45,058 nucleotides of DNA, taken from positions 1 to 45,058 of the forward strand of contig CAZKNJ010000015.1 of the NCBI GenBank assembly GCA_964554185.1, written 5' to 3'. Under the pieces are notes generated by a model that saw only the letters and a list, made by a program, of their open reading frames with translations, did no database searches and was not told the DNA's origin. Positions 1-7,689 of this stretch are shown here, in pieces. How positions within the stretch are numbered: the first letter of the stretch is position 1; every line of letters begins with the position of its first letter. The DNA comes from CAZKNJ01 sp964554185. Its GTDB lineage: Bacteria > 4484-113. A program made the position numbers and the translations under genes.

Positions 1-188
1 GCCCACAGTTCTGCCTTCACGCCTTCGGGGCACGGTAGAGACTCAAGCTCAACCGTTGATGGCCTGGACAGAGTGAAGCCGCCGCCACCTTTGCACGCGG
101 CGAAAACCAGTGTTGCCGCCACTGCGGCGGCTGACAGCCAGATAACGAGACGCAAGGCGCGCCTGCCCGGGTCGCTTGTGTTTCTCAC
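1..188 (-). CDS. Partial lipoprotein of unknown function (N-terminal 62 residues)
   Basis: A reading frame stays open from a GTG at 188 to the window edge. It has a basic N-terminus (VRNTSDPGRRALR), a hydrophobic stretch and a lipobox-like LVFAAC followed by KGGGG, so it looks like a lipoprotein signal peptide with Cys at about residue 32. The start is supported by GGGAGGA seven bases upstream and by a promoter at 209-237. Only the N-terminus is in the window, so nothing can be said of the mature domain. The GTG start and the GC-rich sequence make this frame easy to miss. A different frame on the same strand is also open here but has no signal or ribosome site. The call of a lipoprotein is fairly sure; the function is unknown. 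Confidence 0.7.
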   Translation of the reverse strand, partial: MRNTSDPGRRALRLVIWLSAAAVAATLVFAACKGGGGFTLSRPSTVELESLPCPEGVKAELW

Positions 189-208
189 AAGTCCGTCCTC
201 CCAAGGAG

Positions 209-237
209 AGTCTACCGCAGGAAACGACGACTGTCAA
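209..237 (-). promoter_or_regulatory. Sigma70-type promoter for the partial lipoprotein gene
   Basis: On the minus strand TTGACA (237-232), a 17-base spacer and TAGACT (214-209) precede the GTG start at 188. The predicted transcript starts near 202 and carries the GGGAGGA ribosome site. Confidence 0.6.
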
Positions 238-277
238 GCGCCGGCAGCTAAATATCATGCATTTCTCAGCCGTGCGG

Positions 278-1321
278 TCAGATGACTTTCGCGCGAATCA
301 TCCAGTTGGTTTTTTCGCGCAGGACGGACAGCGGCCAGTCCCAGAACGCGCCGACGGTGCCGTAGTAGTTGGGGTTGTTGCCACCGCTAGTGTCAAAGCC
401 GATGTTCAGCTTGTACTCCGGGCGCGACACCGGCTCCACGAGAATGTAGAAGTCGCCCGGCAGCTTGGTGTCGGGGAAGTCCACGTTGGTCCAGTGGGGA
501 ATCTCCGTGAGCACTGTGTAGTCGCGCTGCACTGACGAAATCACTCGCAAGTCGTGGTCCAGCAGGAATACGCGGAAGGTCGGCTTGGTGGCGAACCAAT
601 CGCCCTCCACCTTGCCGTAGATGAAGACGTCTTCCAGCGTCTTGAAGCCCATGTTCTTGAAGCCCACGAGCGCGCCACCCCGCTGGAAAGTGAAGTAGCC
701 GTCGGCGGTGCCATCATCGTGGTGCAAGTAGTTGACGCCGGAGATTTCGCTTGCGTCAATGTAGCGGAGGGGTTCCAGAAGGCTGCGCACGTCCGCACGG
801 ATCATCCAGTCGGTTTTGTCCTCCACCAGCTTGAACCCGGCGCTGGGGTTTCCCTGGAAACTGCGGAATACCTTGGTTTTCTCGGTGCAGCCGATCTCAA
901 CGCCGAACTCCGGCCGCGCGTACGGGTAAACCACGACAGAATAGACCTCGCTGACTTTAATAGTTGGCAGGTCGACATACACCCAGCCGGCCTCGGTAGG
1001 GTAGCTCGCGTAGGGCACCAGCTTCTGGGTAAGCACCTTGCCCTCGGAGTCGGTGACCGCGACATTGGTGTACGACTTCTTGGGGTCGGCGCCGCTGCCG
1101 TAGCGCCTGGCGTAAATCTCCACGCCCGTCAAGTATGTGGCCTTCCAGTCCTTCACCGGCTGGAAGTCCACGCGCGCGGCCTCCGTATAAAGCTGTTTGT
1201 AGCCAGTGGCTTCGCCACCGTCGTAGCTGAGAACCTTCTCCTGGTAGTCCTGCGCCAGTGCAGGAACAGCGACCGCCAGCAAGGCGAGAATGCACACGAG
1301 CGCAAAGCGAGTGTGTTTCAT
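278..1321 (-). CDS. Secreted protein with two tandem homologous beta-rich domains, unknown function
   Basis: This 347-residue protein has a clear Sec signal peptide (MKHTRFALVCILALLAVAVPALAQ), with cleavage expected after ALA. The mature part is an internal duplication. The first copy ends TDWMIRADV and the second ends TNWMIRAKV. Both copies also share a D-GG or DDG opening with a following GY, a W-x-x-VD-x-P segment and an RPE-[FY]-x-x-x-IG segment. No catalytic motif is visible, and I do not recognise a named family. Repeats ending in WMIRA occur in exported beta-sandwich proteins of diverse bacteria, so a surface or binding role is a guess. The start is supported by GGGAGGAGGT five to ten bases upstream and by a strong promoter. 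It appears to be a single-gene transcript. Confidence 0.8.
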   Translation of the reverse strand: MKHTRFALVCILALLAVAVPALAQDYQEKVLSYDGGEATGYKQLYTEAARVDFQPVKDWKATYLTGVEIYARRYGSGADPKKSYTNVAVTDSEGKVLTQKLVPYASYPTEAGWVYVDLPTIKVSEVYSVVVYPYARPEFGVEIGCTEKTKVFRSFQGNPSAGFKLVEDKTDWMIRADVRSLLEPLRYIDASEISGVNYLHHDDGTADGYFTFQRGGALVGFKNMGFKTLEDVFIYGKVEGDWFATKPTFRVFLLDHDLRVISSVQRDYTVLTEIPHWTNVDFPDTKLPGDFYILVEPVSRPEYKLNIGFDTSGGNNPNYYGTVGAFWDWPLSVLREKTNWMIRAKVI

Positions 1322-1342
1322 GACCTCCTCCCTTTCGCGCTG

Positions 1343-1371
1343 ATTATAGCCTAGCAGTCCGGATGAGGCAA
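1343..1371 (-). promoter_or_regulatory. Promoter of the duplicated-domain secreted protein
   Basis: Minus strand TTGCCT (1371-1366), a 17-base spacer and an exact TATAAT (1348-1343), 21 bases upstream of the ATG. The leader carries GGGAGGAGG. Confidence 0.7.
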
Positions 1372-1407
1372 TAGAAAAGGGCGGGCAGCCGGCTGTCTTT
1401 GCGCAAT

Positions 1408-2217
1408 TCAGCCGAGTATTTCGCGCGCGAGCAGGTAATCGCTATACTTGTCTATGTCGACCGCAATCTCTGGGTGATTGAAGACCATGAGCTTTAAGTT
1501 GGCACTGAACCGCTGGGAGAACCAGTTCTCCAACTCGGGGGTAGAGATGCGCCCGGACATCAGTTTCATCACCAGACCCATTCCAAACAGGCCTGCCAGC
1601 GCCATCGGGTTCTTACGGCTGGAATATACCTTGCGCAGCAGCTCGCTGTTCTCTCTGAGCAGGCGCGGGCGCACGAGGAAGGCGTTCCCGCCGGTGAAAA
1701 CGCCCTGTTGCGTACGGACATAGGTGCGCTGGCTGCCGGGGAACTTCTCTTCCACTTTCGCGCGCTCAACGATGGGCCACACGCCGTCGGCCCCGGAAGC
1801 CTGCGCCAGGCTGATGAACTCGCTGAGCTGCTGCTCGGTTAAAAGCGGGATATCGACCGTCATTAGAAGCAGGTTCGTGCTAAGCGCCTCTTCGCCGCCG
1901 TCGGCCTCCAGCAGGGAGAGCGCCTGCTCCATCGCCGAAAGTACGTCGGGCGCCCCGGAGAAACAGATGACATTGCCGAATGGGGGATCGCTGACCAGCG
2001 AAACGCCTTCATCGTCCAAGCCCAGGTTCACCAGCACCCGCGAGTCGGGAAGCGCGCCGCAGATGGTGTGCAATGCGCGCTCCAACAGCGTCATACCGCC
2101 AAGCTCGGTGAGGCAGAGCTTGCGAGCACCGGCGGCCGCCTGAATCTCCTTGGGGGCTTCGCCTCCCGCCAGCAGGAGGGCGCAAAGGCGCGGGTCAGAA
2201 TTCGCGGAGGGGGCCAT
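1408..2217 (-). CDS. MobA-like nucleotidyltransferase family protein
   Basis: The protein (269 residues from the ATG at 2217) opens with the nucleotide-binding signature LCALLLAGGEAPKE and later has LLMTVDIPLL, the Asp-Pro metal and substrate loop of GT-A fold NTP transferases such as MobA, IspD and sugar-phosphate nucleotidylyltransferases. The C-terminal half is not typical of any of these named enzymes, so the substrate cannot be given. The ATG lies 23 bases inside the 3' end of the upstream HD-GYP-like gene, so the two genes are probably co-transcribed and translationally coupled. A TTG three bases earlier is a less likely start. The linkage suggests a joint role, but that is inference. 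Confidence 0.7.
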   Translation of the reverse strand: MAPSANSDPRLCALLLAGGEAPKEIQAAAGARKLCLTELGGMTLLERALHTICGALPDSRVLVNLGLDDEGVSLVSDPPFGNVICFSGAPDVLSAMEQALSLLEADGGEEALSTNLLLMTVDIPLLTEQQLSEFISLAQASGADGVWPIVERAKVEEKFPGSQRTYVRTQQGVFTGGNAFLVRPRLLRENSELLRKVYSSRKNPMALAGLFGMGLVMKLMSGRISTPELENWFSQRFSANLKLMVFNHPEIAVDIDKYSDYLLAREILG

Positions 2218-3625
2218 CAATGTACGTCCCGTTAGACCTCAGATCCAGCTCCTCGCCCAGGGCGGCGCCGCCGCCCGGCTGACGCTCCAGCACGCGGACC
2301 GCCGGACGCAACAGCGCATCGGGATGTTGCTGACAGACCACTGCCGTTCGTTCGTCCGACAGCAACACCGGCGAGCCCACCGGGTAGAAGCCAATGTTAC
2401 GCAGAAAAGTGTGCATGACCTTCGGGCTGAACTGGCTTCCGCTGCCGGCAACCACGCGCATGCAGGCCTCACGCGGAGTGGCACGGGGCAGCTTCGGCTT
2501 GCTCAGGGTGAAGTGAGAGAACTTATTGGATATCGCCATCACCTGGGATTCCACAGGGATGGCCTCGCTGGACAGACGGTAAGGGAAACCGCTGCCGTCG
2601 TAGTGCTCGTTTTGCAGGAAGATCATCTCCAGCACCGACTCGTCGATGCCGTTAGCGCGCCTCAACTCGTGGTAGAGGATCTTGTACTCCTCGCGCAGCT
2701 GCTCAGACTTCTCTTCGGTGAAACCGGTGCCATTACCGATGCGCGACACCAGCCCCGCAAGGCCCAAGTGGTGGCTGATGATTCCCTTGATAAACTCGCG
2801 GCGCTTGTCTTCGCGGAAGCCCTCCAGGCCTTCGGACATGAAGAAGGTGGTCACCGTACGCAGCGTGTGGGTCGGCACGTAATCATCCGGCGTGGCGACA
2901 TCGTCAAAGTAGAGGTAGCGGTTGGATTCGACGTTGAGGTTGAGGTACAACATCAGCGATAGCTCGTCCAGGTCGGCCCGCCCCATCGACTCCCCGGAGT
3001 ACATCGCCGCCATCGCGCGCTTCAGCCGCTTGGAGACTACCGAAGAAAACGCCTTGGGGATGGCTGGCTCGAGCCCAGCGTTCGCGCGAATCGAATCCTT
3101 GCCGCGGGAGAACCACTCCTCCTCACGATTCGGCGGAAGTAGTGGAATGGACTCGCTTGAGCCGACTGAACGCGAGTAGGCCATGGCGTGGTTCTCCAGG
3201 CTGGGCACTTGCCTAAGCCTCGAACTCACAGACGGGAGGATTTCGCCGTTACCGTTCACCGCCAGCCGACTTACTGCCAGCTCGAGCTCACTATCCGTAA
3301 CCTCACCAATGGGTTCCGCCAGCTCAAAGTCGTCCACCTCAACCGGAGCCGGTGCAGCCATGGTAGGCGTCTCTTCGGGAGCTTCCTCACGCACAGCTTC
3401 CGCAGCTTCCAGCTCCTCGGCTTCCTCCGCCGCCTCCATCTCGGCAATCTCCTCCACCGTGTAAACCGTGATGCTAGTCACTCCGCGCGCGCGCAGGTGC
3501 TTAATGCGTTCAGTGGTGAGAGTCGTGCCGGCCGCAAGAAGGGTGGTGAAACCCATCTTCGCGTCCTTGGCTAGTCGTTGACCCGGTTCGGCTTCGGAGA
3601 TTCCAATGACCTTCATATCAGGCAT
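2195..3625 (-). CDS. HD-GYP-like protein with degenerate active site
   Basis: This protein of about 476 residues resembles HD-GYP cyclic-di-GMP phosphodiesterase regulators. It has an N-terminal region typical of such proteins (MKVIGISEAEPGQRLAKD), an acidic Ala/Glu-rich linker, a C-terminal HD-GYP-like domain and a short beta tail (GFYPVGSPVLLSDERTAVV). The catalytic signatures are eroded: HDxGK reads HHLGL, HHExxDGxGYP reads NEHYDGSGFP, and the distal Asp helix reads AISNKFSHF. Most metal ligands are therefore missing and the domain is probably a binding or scaffold module. I chose the ATG at 3625 because a TTG at 3652 lies inside the promoter; ATG 3616 is also possible. It overlaps the downstream nucleotidyltransferase gene. 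Confidence 0.75.
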   Translation of the reverse strand: MPDMKVIGISEAEPGQRLAKDAKMGFTTLLAAGTTLTTERIKHLRARGVTSITVYTVEEIAEMEAAEEAEELEAAEAVREEAPEETPTMAAPAPVEVDDFELAEPIGEVTDSELELAVSRLAVNGNGEILPSVSSRLRQVPSLENHAMAYSRSVGSSESIPLLPPNREEEWFSRGKDSIRANAGLEPAIPKAFSSVVSKRLKRAMAAMYSGESMGRADLDELSLMLYLNLNVESNRYLYFDDVATPDDYVPTHTLRTVTTFFMSEGLEGFREDKRREFIKGIISHHLGLAGLVSRIGNGTGFTEEKSEQLREEYKILYHELRRANGIDESVLEMIFLQNEHYDGSGFPYRLSSEAIPVESQVMAISNKFSHFTLSKPKLPRATPREACMRVVAGSGSQFSPKVMHTFLRNIGFYPVGSPVLLSDERTAVVCQQHPDALLRPAVRVLERQPGGGAALGEELDLRSNGTYIDGPLREF

Positions 3626-3636
3626 CAAGTGCCTGC

Positions 3637-3665
3637 ATAATATAGCACTCAAGCGCCAATGTCCA
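3637..3665 (-). promoter_or_regulatory. Promoter of the HD-GYP-like gene
   Basis: Minus strand TGGACA (3665-3660), a 17-base spacer and TATTAT (3642-3637). The ATG at 3625 is only 11 bases below the -10 element, so the transcript would be leaderless or nearly so. Confidence 0.55.
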
Positions 3666-3696
3666 TAATCCCCAAGCCGAAAATCGCGAAGTTAAC

Positions 3697-5367
3697 CTAT
3701 TCGGTGGCCTTTCGCACCTGGAACAGAAGCTCCATATTGCTCTTGGTCTGCAGCAGCTTGGTGATCAGGCGGTTCATCCGGTCGGCCTCATCCATGTCGG
3801 CAACCATCCGGCGAAGCCTCCAGACCACTTCGAGCTCTTCTGCATTGTAAAGCAGCTCTTCGTGCCGCGTGCCGCTGCGCATGATGTCGATGGCGGGGAA
3901 GATGCGCTTGTCGGCCAGTTCGCGGGACAGGTGGAGTTCCATGTTGGCCGTGCCCTTGAACTCCTCAAAGATGATATCGTCCAGCCTGGAGCCGGTCTCG
4001 ATCAGCGCGGTTGCAAGGATGGTGAGCGAGCCGCCGCCTTCAATGTTGCGGGCCGCGCCGAGGAAGCTCTTGGGCTTGTAAAGCGAATTGGGATCCAGGC
4101 CGCCGGACAGCGTTTTGCCCGAAGGCGGGCAAGTCAGGTTGTGCGCGCGCGCCATGCGCGTAAGCGAATCCAACAGGATCACCACGTCCTGTCCGCTTTC
4201 CACCTTGCGTTTTGCGTACTCGATTACCTGCTCGGCCACCTGGATGTGATGCTCCGGCTTGTCGTCAAAGGTGGAGGAGATAACCTCGCCTTTCACGCTG
4301 CGCTCAAAGTCGGTGACTTCTTCCGGCCGCTCGTCAATGAGCACCGCGATCAGCTTCACATCGGGGTGGTTGTTCGCGAGCGAGTTGGCGATTTTCTTGA
4401 GCATTATCGTCTTGCCCGCTTTGGGCTTGGCGACGATGATGCCACGGGTGCCCAGGCCGACCGGAGCGAAGAGGTCAATAAGCCTGGTGGAAGCGTCGTT
4501 AGCATCGCATTCCAACAGCAGCCGCTGGTTGGGGTAGATGGGAACAAGGTCTTCAAAGGAGAGGCGCTGACGCACTTCATCCGGCGGGCGGTCGTTCACC
4601 GCCTCAATCTTGACCATGCTCGGGTAGCGCTCGCCGTCTCTCGGTGTGCGAACGTAGCCGGAGACCATGTCGCCGGTGCGCAGCCCGAACTTCTTTATCT
4701 GGGACATAGAGATGTAGATGTCATCGTTGCCGAGGTGGAACGCGCGCTGGCGGATGAAGCCGTAGTTGCTGTCCGACACAATGTCCAGAATGCCCTTCTG
4801 GAAGTATGATTGCTCCAGGTCGCTCTGCACCGACACCTGTTCATGGGCCTCGGAGCTGCGGTCGCGATCGCGGTCGCGCCGGCGCCCGTTGCGGTGACGG
4901 CCTTCGCGCTGGCTTCTTCCCTGCGGGGCGTGGCTCATCTCGCGTTCACGGGGCTGCGGCTGCGCTTCCGACTGCTGCGCCGGCTTCTGAAAAGCCCTCC
5001 GCACATCGAAATCCTTGTCGCCCTTCGGCGCACGCGCCTGCTGCTGCACCGAATCCCTGGAACCCGCATCCCACTTGTTGATGGTGGAAGGCGGGCGCAC
5101 CGGCGGACGATCGTTCACCGGCCGCACCGGAGCCGCAGCGCTGTTGCTGGACTCGCCTGAGAGATCAACGTTCACCGGCAACGATTCGAATTGGGCAACG
5201 ACCCGGCGCGGGTGATCGGCCGATTCACCCCCGTGCTTGACAAGCTCCGTTACCAGATCGGACTTGTTCATCTTGCTGGCTCCTTTGATACCTTTGTCCT
5301 TGGCCAGTTTGCGAAGCTCGGTGAGCTTCATCTCATCAAGCGTTTCTTTTGTCAGATTGTCACTCAT
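3697..5367 (-). CDS. rho: Transcription termination factor Rho
   Basis: Rho is a hexameric RNA-dependent ATPase helicase that ends transcription of untranslated RNA. This 556-residue protein has the N-terminal Rho_N helical domain (LTELRKLAKDKGIKG), then a low-complexity Arg, Gln and Pro-rich insertion at about residues 60-185, the RNA-binding cold-shock-like domain (ILDIVSDSNYGFIRQ) and the ATPase core. The core has Walker A VAKPKAGKT near residue 315, LIDERPEEVTD, and the Q and R-loop region GGGSLTILATALIETGSR. It is longer than the roughly 420-residue E. coli protein because of the insertion, as in several other phyla. Its promoter is near consensus and its leader may contain a short open frame. 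Identification is secure. Confidence 0.97.
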   Translation of the reverse strand: MSDNLTKETLDEMKLTELRKLAKDKGIKGASKMNKSDLVTELVKHGGESADHPRRVVAQFESLPVNVDLSGESSNSAAAPVRPVNDRPPVRPPSTINKWDAGSRDSVQQQARAPKGDKDFDVRRAFQKPAQQSEAQPQPREREMSHAPQGRSQREGRHRNGRRRDRDRDRSSEAHEQVSVQSDLEQSYFQKGILDIVSDSNYGFIRQRAFHLGNDDIYISMSQIKKFGLRTGDMVSGYVRTPRDGERYPSMVKIEAVNDRPPDEVRQRLSFEDLVPIYPNQRLLLECDANDASTRLIDLFAPVGLGTRGIIVAKPKAGKTIMLKKIANSLANNHPDVKLIAVLIDERPEEVTDFERSVKGEVISSTFDDKPEHHIQVAEQVIEYAKRKVESGQDVVILLDSLTRMARAHNLTCPPSGKTLSGGLDPNSLYKPKSFLGAARNIEGGGSLTILATALIETGSRLDDIIFEEFKGTANMELHLSRELADKRIFPAIDIMRSGTRHEELLYNAEELEVVWRLRRMVADMDEADRMNRLITKLLQTKSNMELLFQVRKATE

Positions 5368-5462
5368 AACGGAATCACACCTTTACCGGTCGTTAATCGG
5401 CGAAAGCGCATTAACAGGAATACCGCGAACTGCGAAAAGCAGCGCGGGTCGTTTCTCTCCAT
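5364..5462 (-). CDS. Possible 32-residue leader peptide upstream of rho
   Basis: An open frame begins at the ATG at 5462 (MERNDPRCFSQF...) and ends with a TGA that overlaps the rho ATG as ATGA. It lies wholly within the predicted rho leader. There is no obvious ribosome site, but a transcript starting near 5482 would leave only about 20 bases before this ATG. E. coli rho also has a short leader open frame and is autogenously attenuated, so a similar arrangement is conceivable. This is weak evidence; chance occurrence is quite possible. Confidence 0.3.
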   Translation of the reverse strand: MERNDPRCFSQFAVFLLMRFRRLTTGKGVIPL

Positions 5463-5488
5463 GGGGTAGAGTTGCTCGAAGCGCAAGT

Positions 5489-5517
5489 ATTATACCCTTT
5501 GTGAACGCTGATGTAAA
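5489..5517 (-). promoter_or_regulatory. Strong rho promoter and about 115-base leader
   Basis: Minus strand TTTACA (5517-5512), a 17-base spacer and an exact TATAAT (5494-5489). The leader down to the rho start at 5367 contains a hairpin made of CTGC/GCAG with flanking CCGCG/CGCGG, and AAAGGTG as a loose ribosome site. Confidence 0.75.
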
Positions 5518-5567
5518 GCTACGGTGCCGCCGGCCGGCAAACTGCCAATCCGGCATCAGCGCCAGAA

Positions 5568-6116
5568 CTACTCGCCTTCCTTCTGCGGCCAGTTTATCGC
5601 CCAGATTCCCTGAAGCTGGCGCCACTTCTGCTCAAAGTCCAGGCCGTAGCCCACGACATAGCAGTCGGGGATGGTGAAGCCGACATAGTCCATTTCAACT
5701 TCCACCTTGCGCCGGTCGGGCCGGTCAAGCAGCGTGCACTTCACCAGCGAGGCCACCTTGCGAGTACGCAGCATCTCCTCTATGTACTTGAGCGTGAGGC
5801 CGGTGTCAACAATGTCTTCCACTATTATCACGTCGCGCATCTCCACCGGGTCGTCCAGATCCTTTATCATGCGGACGACGCCGCTACTCTCGGTGGAATC
5901 ACCGTAACTGGCAACCGACAGGAAGTCGCAGGAGGCGGGAATCTTGAGGCGGCGGAGCAGATCCGCCAGAAAAACGACCGCTCCCCGTAGAACGCAAACG
6001 AGATGCACCCGCTTGCCCTCATAGTCCGAGGAGATGTCGTTGGCGATCTCTTCCACCCGCGCGGCTATCTCTTCGGGCGCATATAGCTGATGGAAATGCT
6101 CCGGCACTTTAATCAT
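5568..6116 (-). CDS. hpt: Hypoxanthine phosphoribosyltransferase
   Basis: The enzyme salvages hypoxanthine and guanine to IMP and GMP using PRPP. This 182-residue protein has the usual length for the type I phosphoribosyltransferase family. It carries the PRPP-binding signature VIIVEDIVDTGLTL near residues 95-108 and the CVLRGAVVFLADLLRRL loop near the N-terminus. The C-terminal segment VGFTIPDCYVVGYGLDF is the base-binding region typical of bacterial Hpt. It is the last gene of the guaB3-guaA-hpt transcript, 28 bases below guaA, so purine salvage and GMP synthesis are co-expressed. No strong ribosome site is visible. Confidence 0.93.
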   Translation of the reverse strand: MIKVPEHFHQLYAPEEIAARVEEIANDISSDYEGKRVHLVCVLRGAVVFLADLLRRLKIPASCDFLSVASYGDSTESSGVVRMIKDLDDPVEMRDVIIVEDIVDTGLTLKYIEEMLRTRKVASLVKCTLLDRPDRRKVEVEMDYVGFTIPDCYVVGYGLDFEQKWRQLQGIWAINWPQKEGE

Positions 6117-6144
6117 GGTTGTTCACCAACTCTGTGCAAGTCCG

Positions 6145-7689
6145 CTACTCCCATTCAATGGTTGCGGGTGGCTTGCTGCTGATATCGTACGCCACCCGGT
6201 TCACCTGCGGGACCTCGTTGATAATGCGGTTGCTGATGGTCTCCAGCACATTGTACGGGATTCTCGCCCAGTCCGCCGTCATCCAGTCGGTGGTCGTGAC
6301 GATGCGGAGGATGATGGGGTAGCCGTAGGTGCGCCGGTCGCCCATCACGCCAACCGAGCGGATGTCTGGCAGCACACCGAATGCTTGGCCTATGTCGGCG
6401 TAGATCTCCGAGCTCGCCAGCTCCTCCTGGATTATCGCGTCCGCCTGCTGGAGAATGCGAACTTTGAAGGGAGTAACCGCCCCGATGATACGGATAGCCA
6501 GACCCGGGCCGGGGAAAGGCTGACGGTACACCACGCTCTCCGGCACTCCGAGATTCAGCGCGACCTTGCGAACCTCATCCTTGAAAAGGTCGCGCAACGG
6601 CTCCACGAGCTTCAGCTTCATTGTGCGGGGAAGGCCACCCACATTGTGGTGGCTCTTGATCACGTGCTGGTGCTTCCCGACGCCGTGGCTCTCCACCACG
6701 TCTGGATAGATGGTGCCCTGGGCGATGTACTTGACGTTCTTCACCTTCAGCGCAGCTTCTTCAAACACACGGATGAACTCGCGGCCGATAATCTTGCGCT
6801 TGCGCTCCGGATTGGTCACCCCTCTGAGCTTGCCGAAGAAGCGGCGCGCGGCGTTCACCCGCTGAAAGTTGGCCTTGAACTGCTTCTTGAACACGCGCTC
6901 CACCTGGTCAGCTTCGTTCATCCGCATCAGGCCGTGGTCAACGAAAATGCAGTGAAGTTGTTCGCCGATCGCCCGCTGCACCAGCACGGCGGTTGCGAGC
7001 GAATCTATGCCGCCGGAGATGCCGCATAACACGCGCGCAGATTTCACGCTCTCACGAATATTCGCTGTAGCGTCCTCCACGAACGACGAGACCTTCCAGG
7101 TGCCGCCGGCCTTGCAGACCTCAAAAGCGAAGTTGCGCAGGAGCTCGACGCCCCAGGGCGTGTGGGTGACTTCGGGGTGGAACTGCACGGCGTAAAGCTT
7201 GCGTGCGGGATTCTCCATCGCCGCAACCGGCGTATGGTAGGTTTTGGCCACCAGTCTGAATCCCTTCGGCGGGCTGGCAAGCACGTCGCCGTGGCTCATC
7301 CAGCAGATGAGTTCAGGGTTGAGGTTGCGGAAGAGAACGCTGTCCGGCTCCACCACCTGCAGGTCGGTCTTGCCGTACTCAGCGGCCTTCGCTGAGATGA
7401 CTTCGCCGCCATGCATCCGTCCGATGAACTGCAGGCCGTAGCAGATGCCGAGTATAGGGATTCCAAGCTCAAGTATCTTCGGGTCAATCTCCGGAGAGCC
7501 GTGCACGTAGACGCTGCCGGGGCCGCCCGAGAGGATGAGGCCGATAGGCATTTCGTGCTTGATGTCTTCCAGGGTGATGTCGGTAGTGCGGATTTCGGAG
7601 AAGACATCCAGCTCGCGGATGCGCCGCGCGATTAGCTGGGTGTACTGGGAACCCATATCAACGACGATTATCTTCTCCTGCTGAGCCAT
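6145..7689 (-). CDS. guaA: GMP synthase (glutamine-hydrolysing)
   Basis: GuaA converts XMP to GMP with glutamine and ATP. The 514-residue protein has an N-terminal class I amidotransferase domain with nucleophile motif GICYGLQFIG and the His-Glu motif FHPEVTHTPWG, then an ATP pyrophosphatase domain with the P-loop SGGIDSLATAVL and the dimerisation domain ending in DISSKPPATIEWE, the usual GuaA C-terminus. Its ATG follows the guaB3 TAG stop with no gap (TAGATG), so the two proteins are probably made by coupled translation. Identification is secure. Confidence 0.97.
   Translation of the reverse strand: MAQQEKIIVVDMGSQYTQLIARRIRELDVFSEIRTTDITLEDIKHEMPIGLILSGGPGSVYVHGSPEIDPKILELGIPILGICYGLQFIGRMHGGEVISAKAAEYGKTDLQVVEPDSVLFRNLNPELICWMSHGDVLASPPKGFRLVAKTYHTPVAAMENPARKLYAVQFHPEVTHTPWGVELLRNFAFEVCKAGGTWKVSSFVEDATANIRESVKSARVLCGISGGIDSLATAVLVQRAIGEQLHCIFVDHGLMRMNEADQVERVFKKQFKANFQRVNAARRFFGKLRGVTNPERKRKIIGREFIRVFEEAALKVKNVKYIAQGTIYPDVVESHGVGKHQHVIKSHHNVGGLPRTMKLKLVEPLRDLFKDEVRKVALNLGVPESVVYRQPFPGPGLAIRIIGAVTPFKVRILQQADAIIQEELASSEIYADIGQAFGVLPDIRSVGVMGDRRTYGYPIILRIVTTTDWMTADWARIPYNVLETISNRIINEVPQVNRVAYDISSKPPATIEWE

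Noticed and set aside
49..258. A 69-codon frame on the minus strand near the left edge
   Set aside because: It overlaps the lipoprotein frame, has a very basic composition and no ribosome site; the GTG frame at 188 is clearly better.
1380..1407. Terminator after the nucleotidyltransferase gene (GCCGGC followed by CCCTTTTC)
   Set aside because: The AGCCGGCT palindrome has no loop and the following T-run is interrupted; not a convincing intrinsic terminator.
5383..5625. An 80-codon open frame upstream of rho on the minus strand
   Set aside because: Its start lies upstream of the strong rho promoter and inside the 3' region of the intergenic space, it has no ribosome site and resembles no protein.
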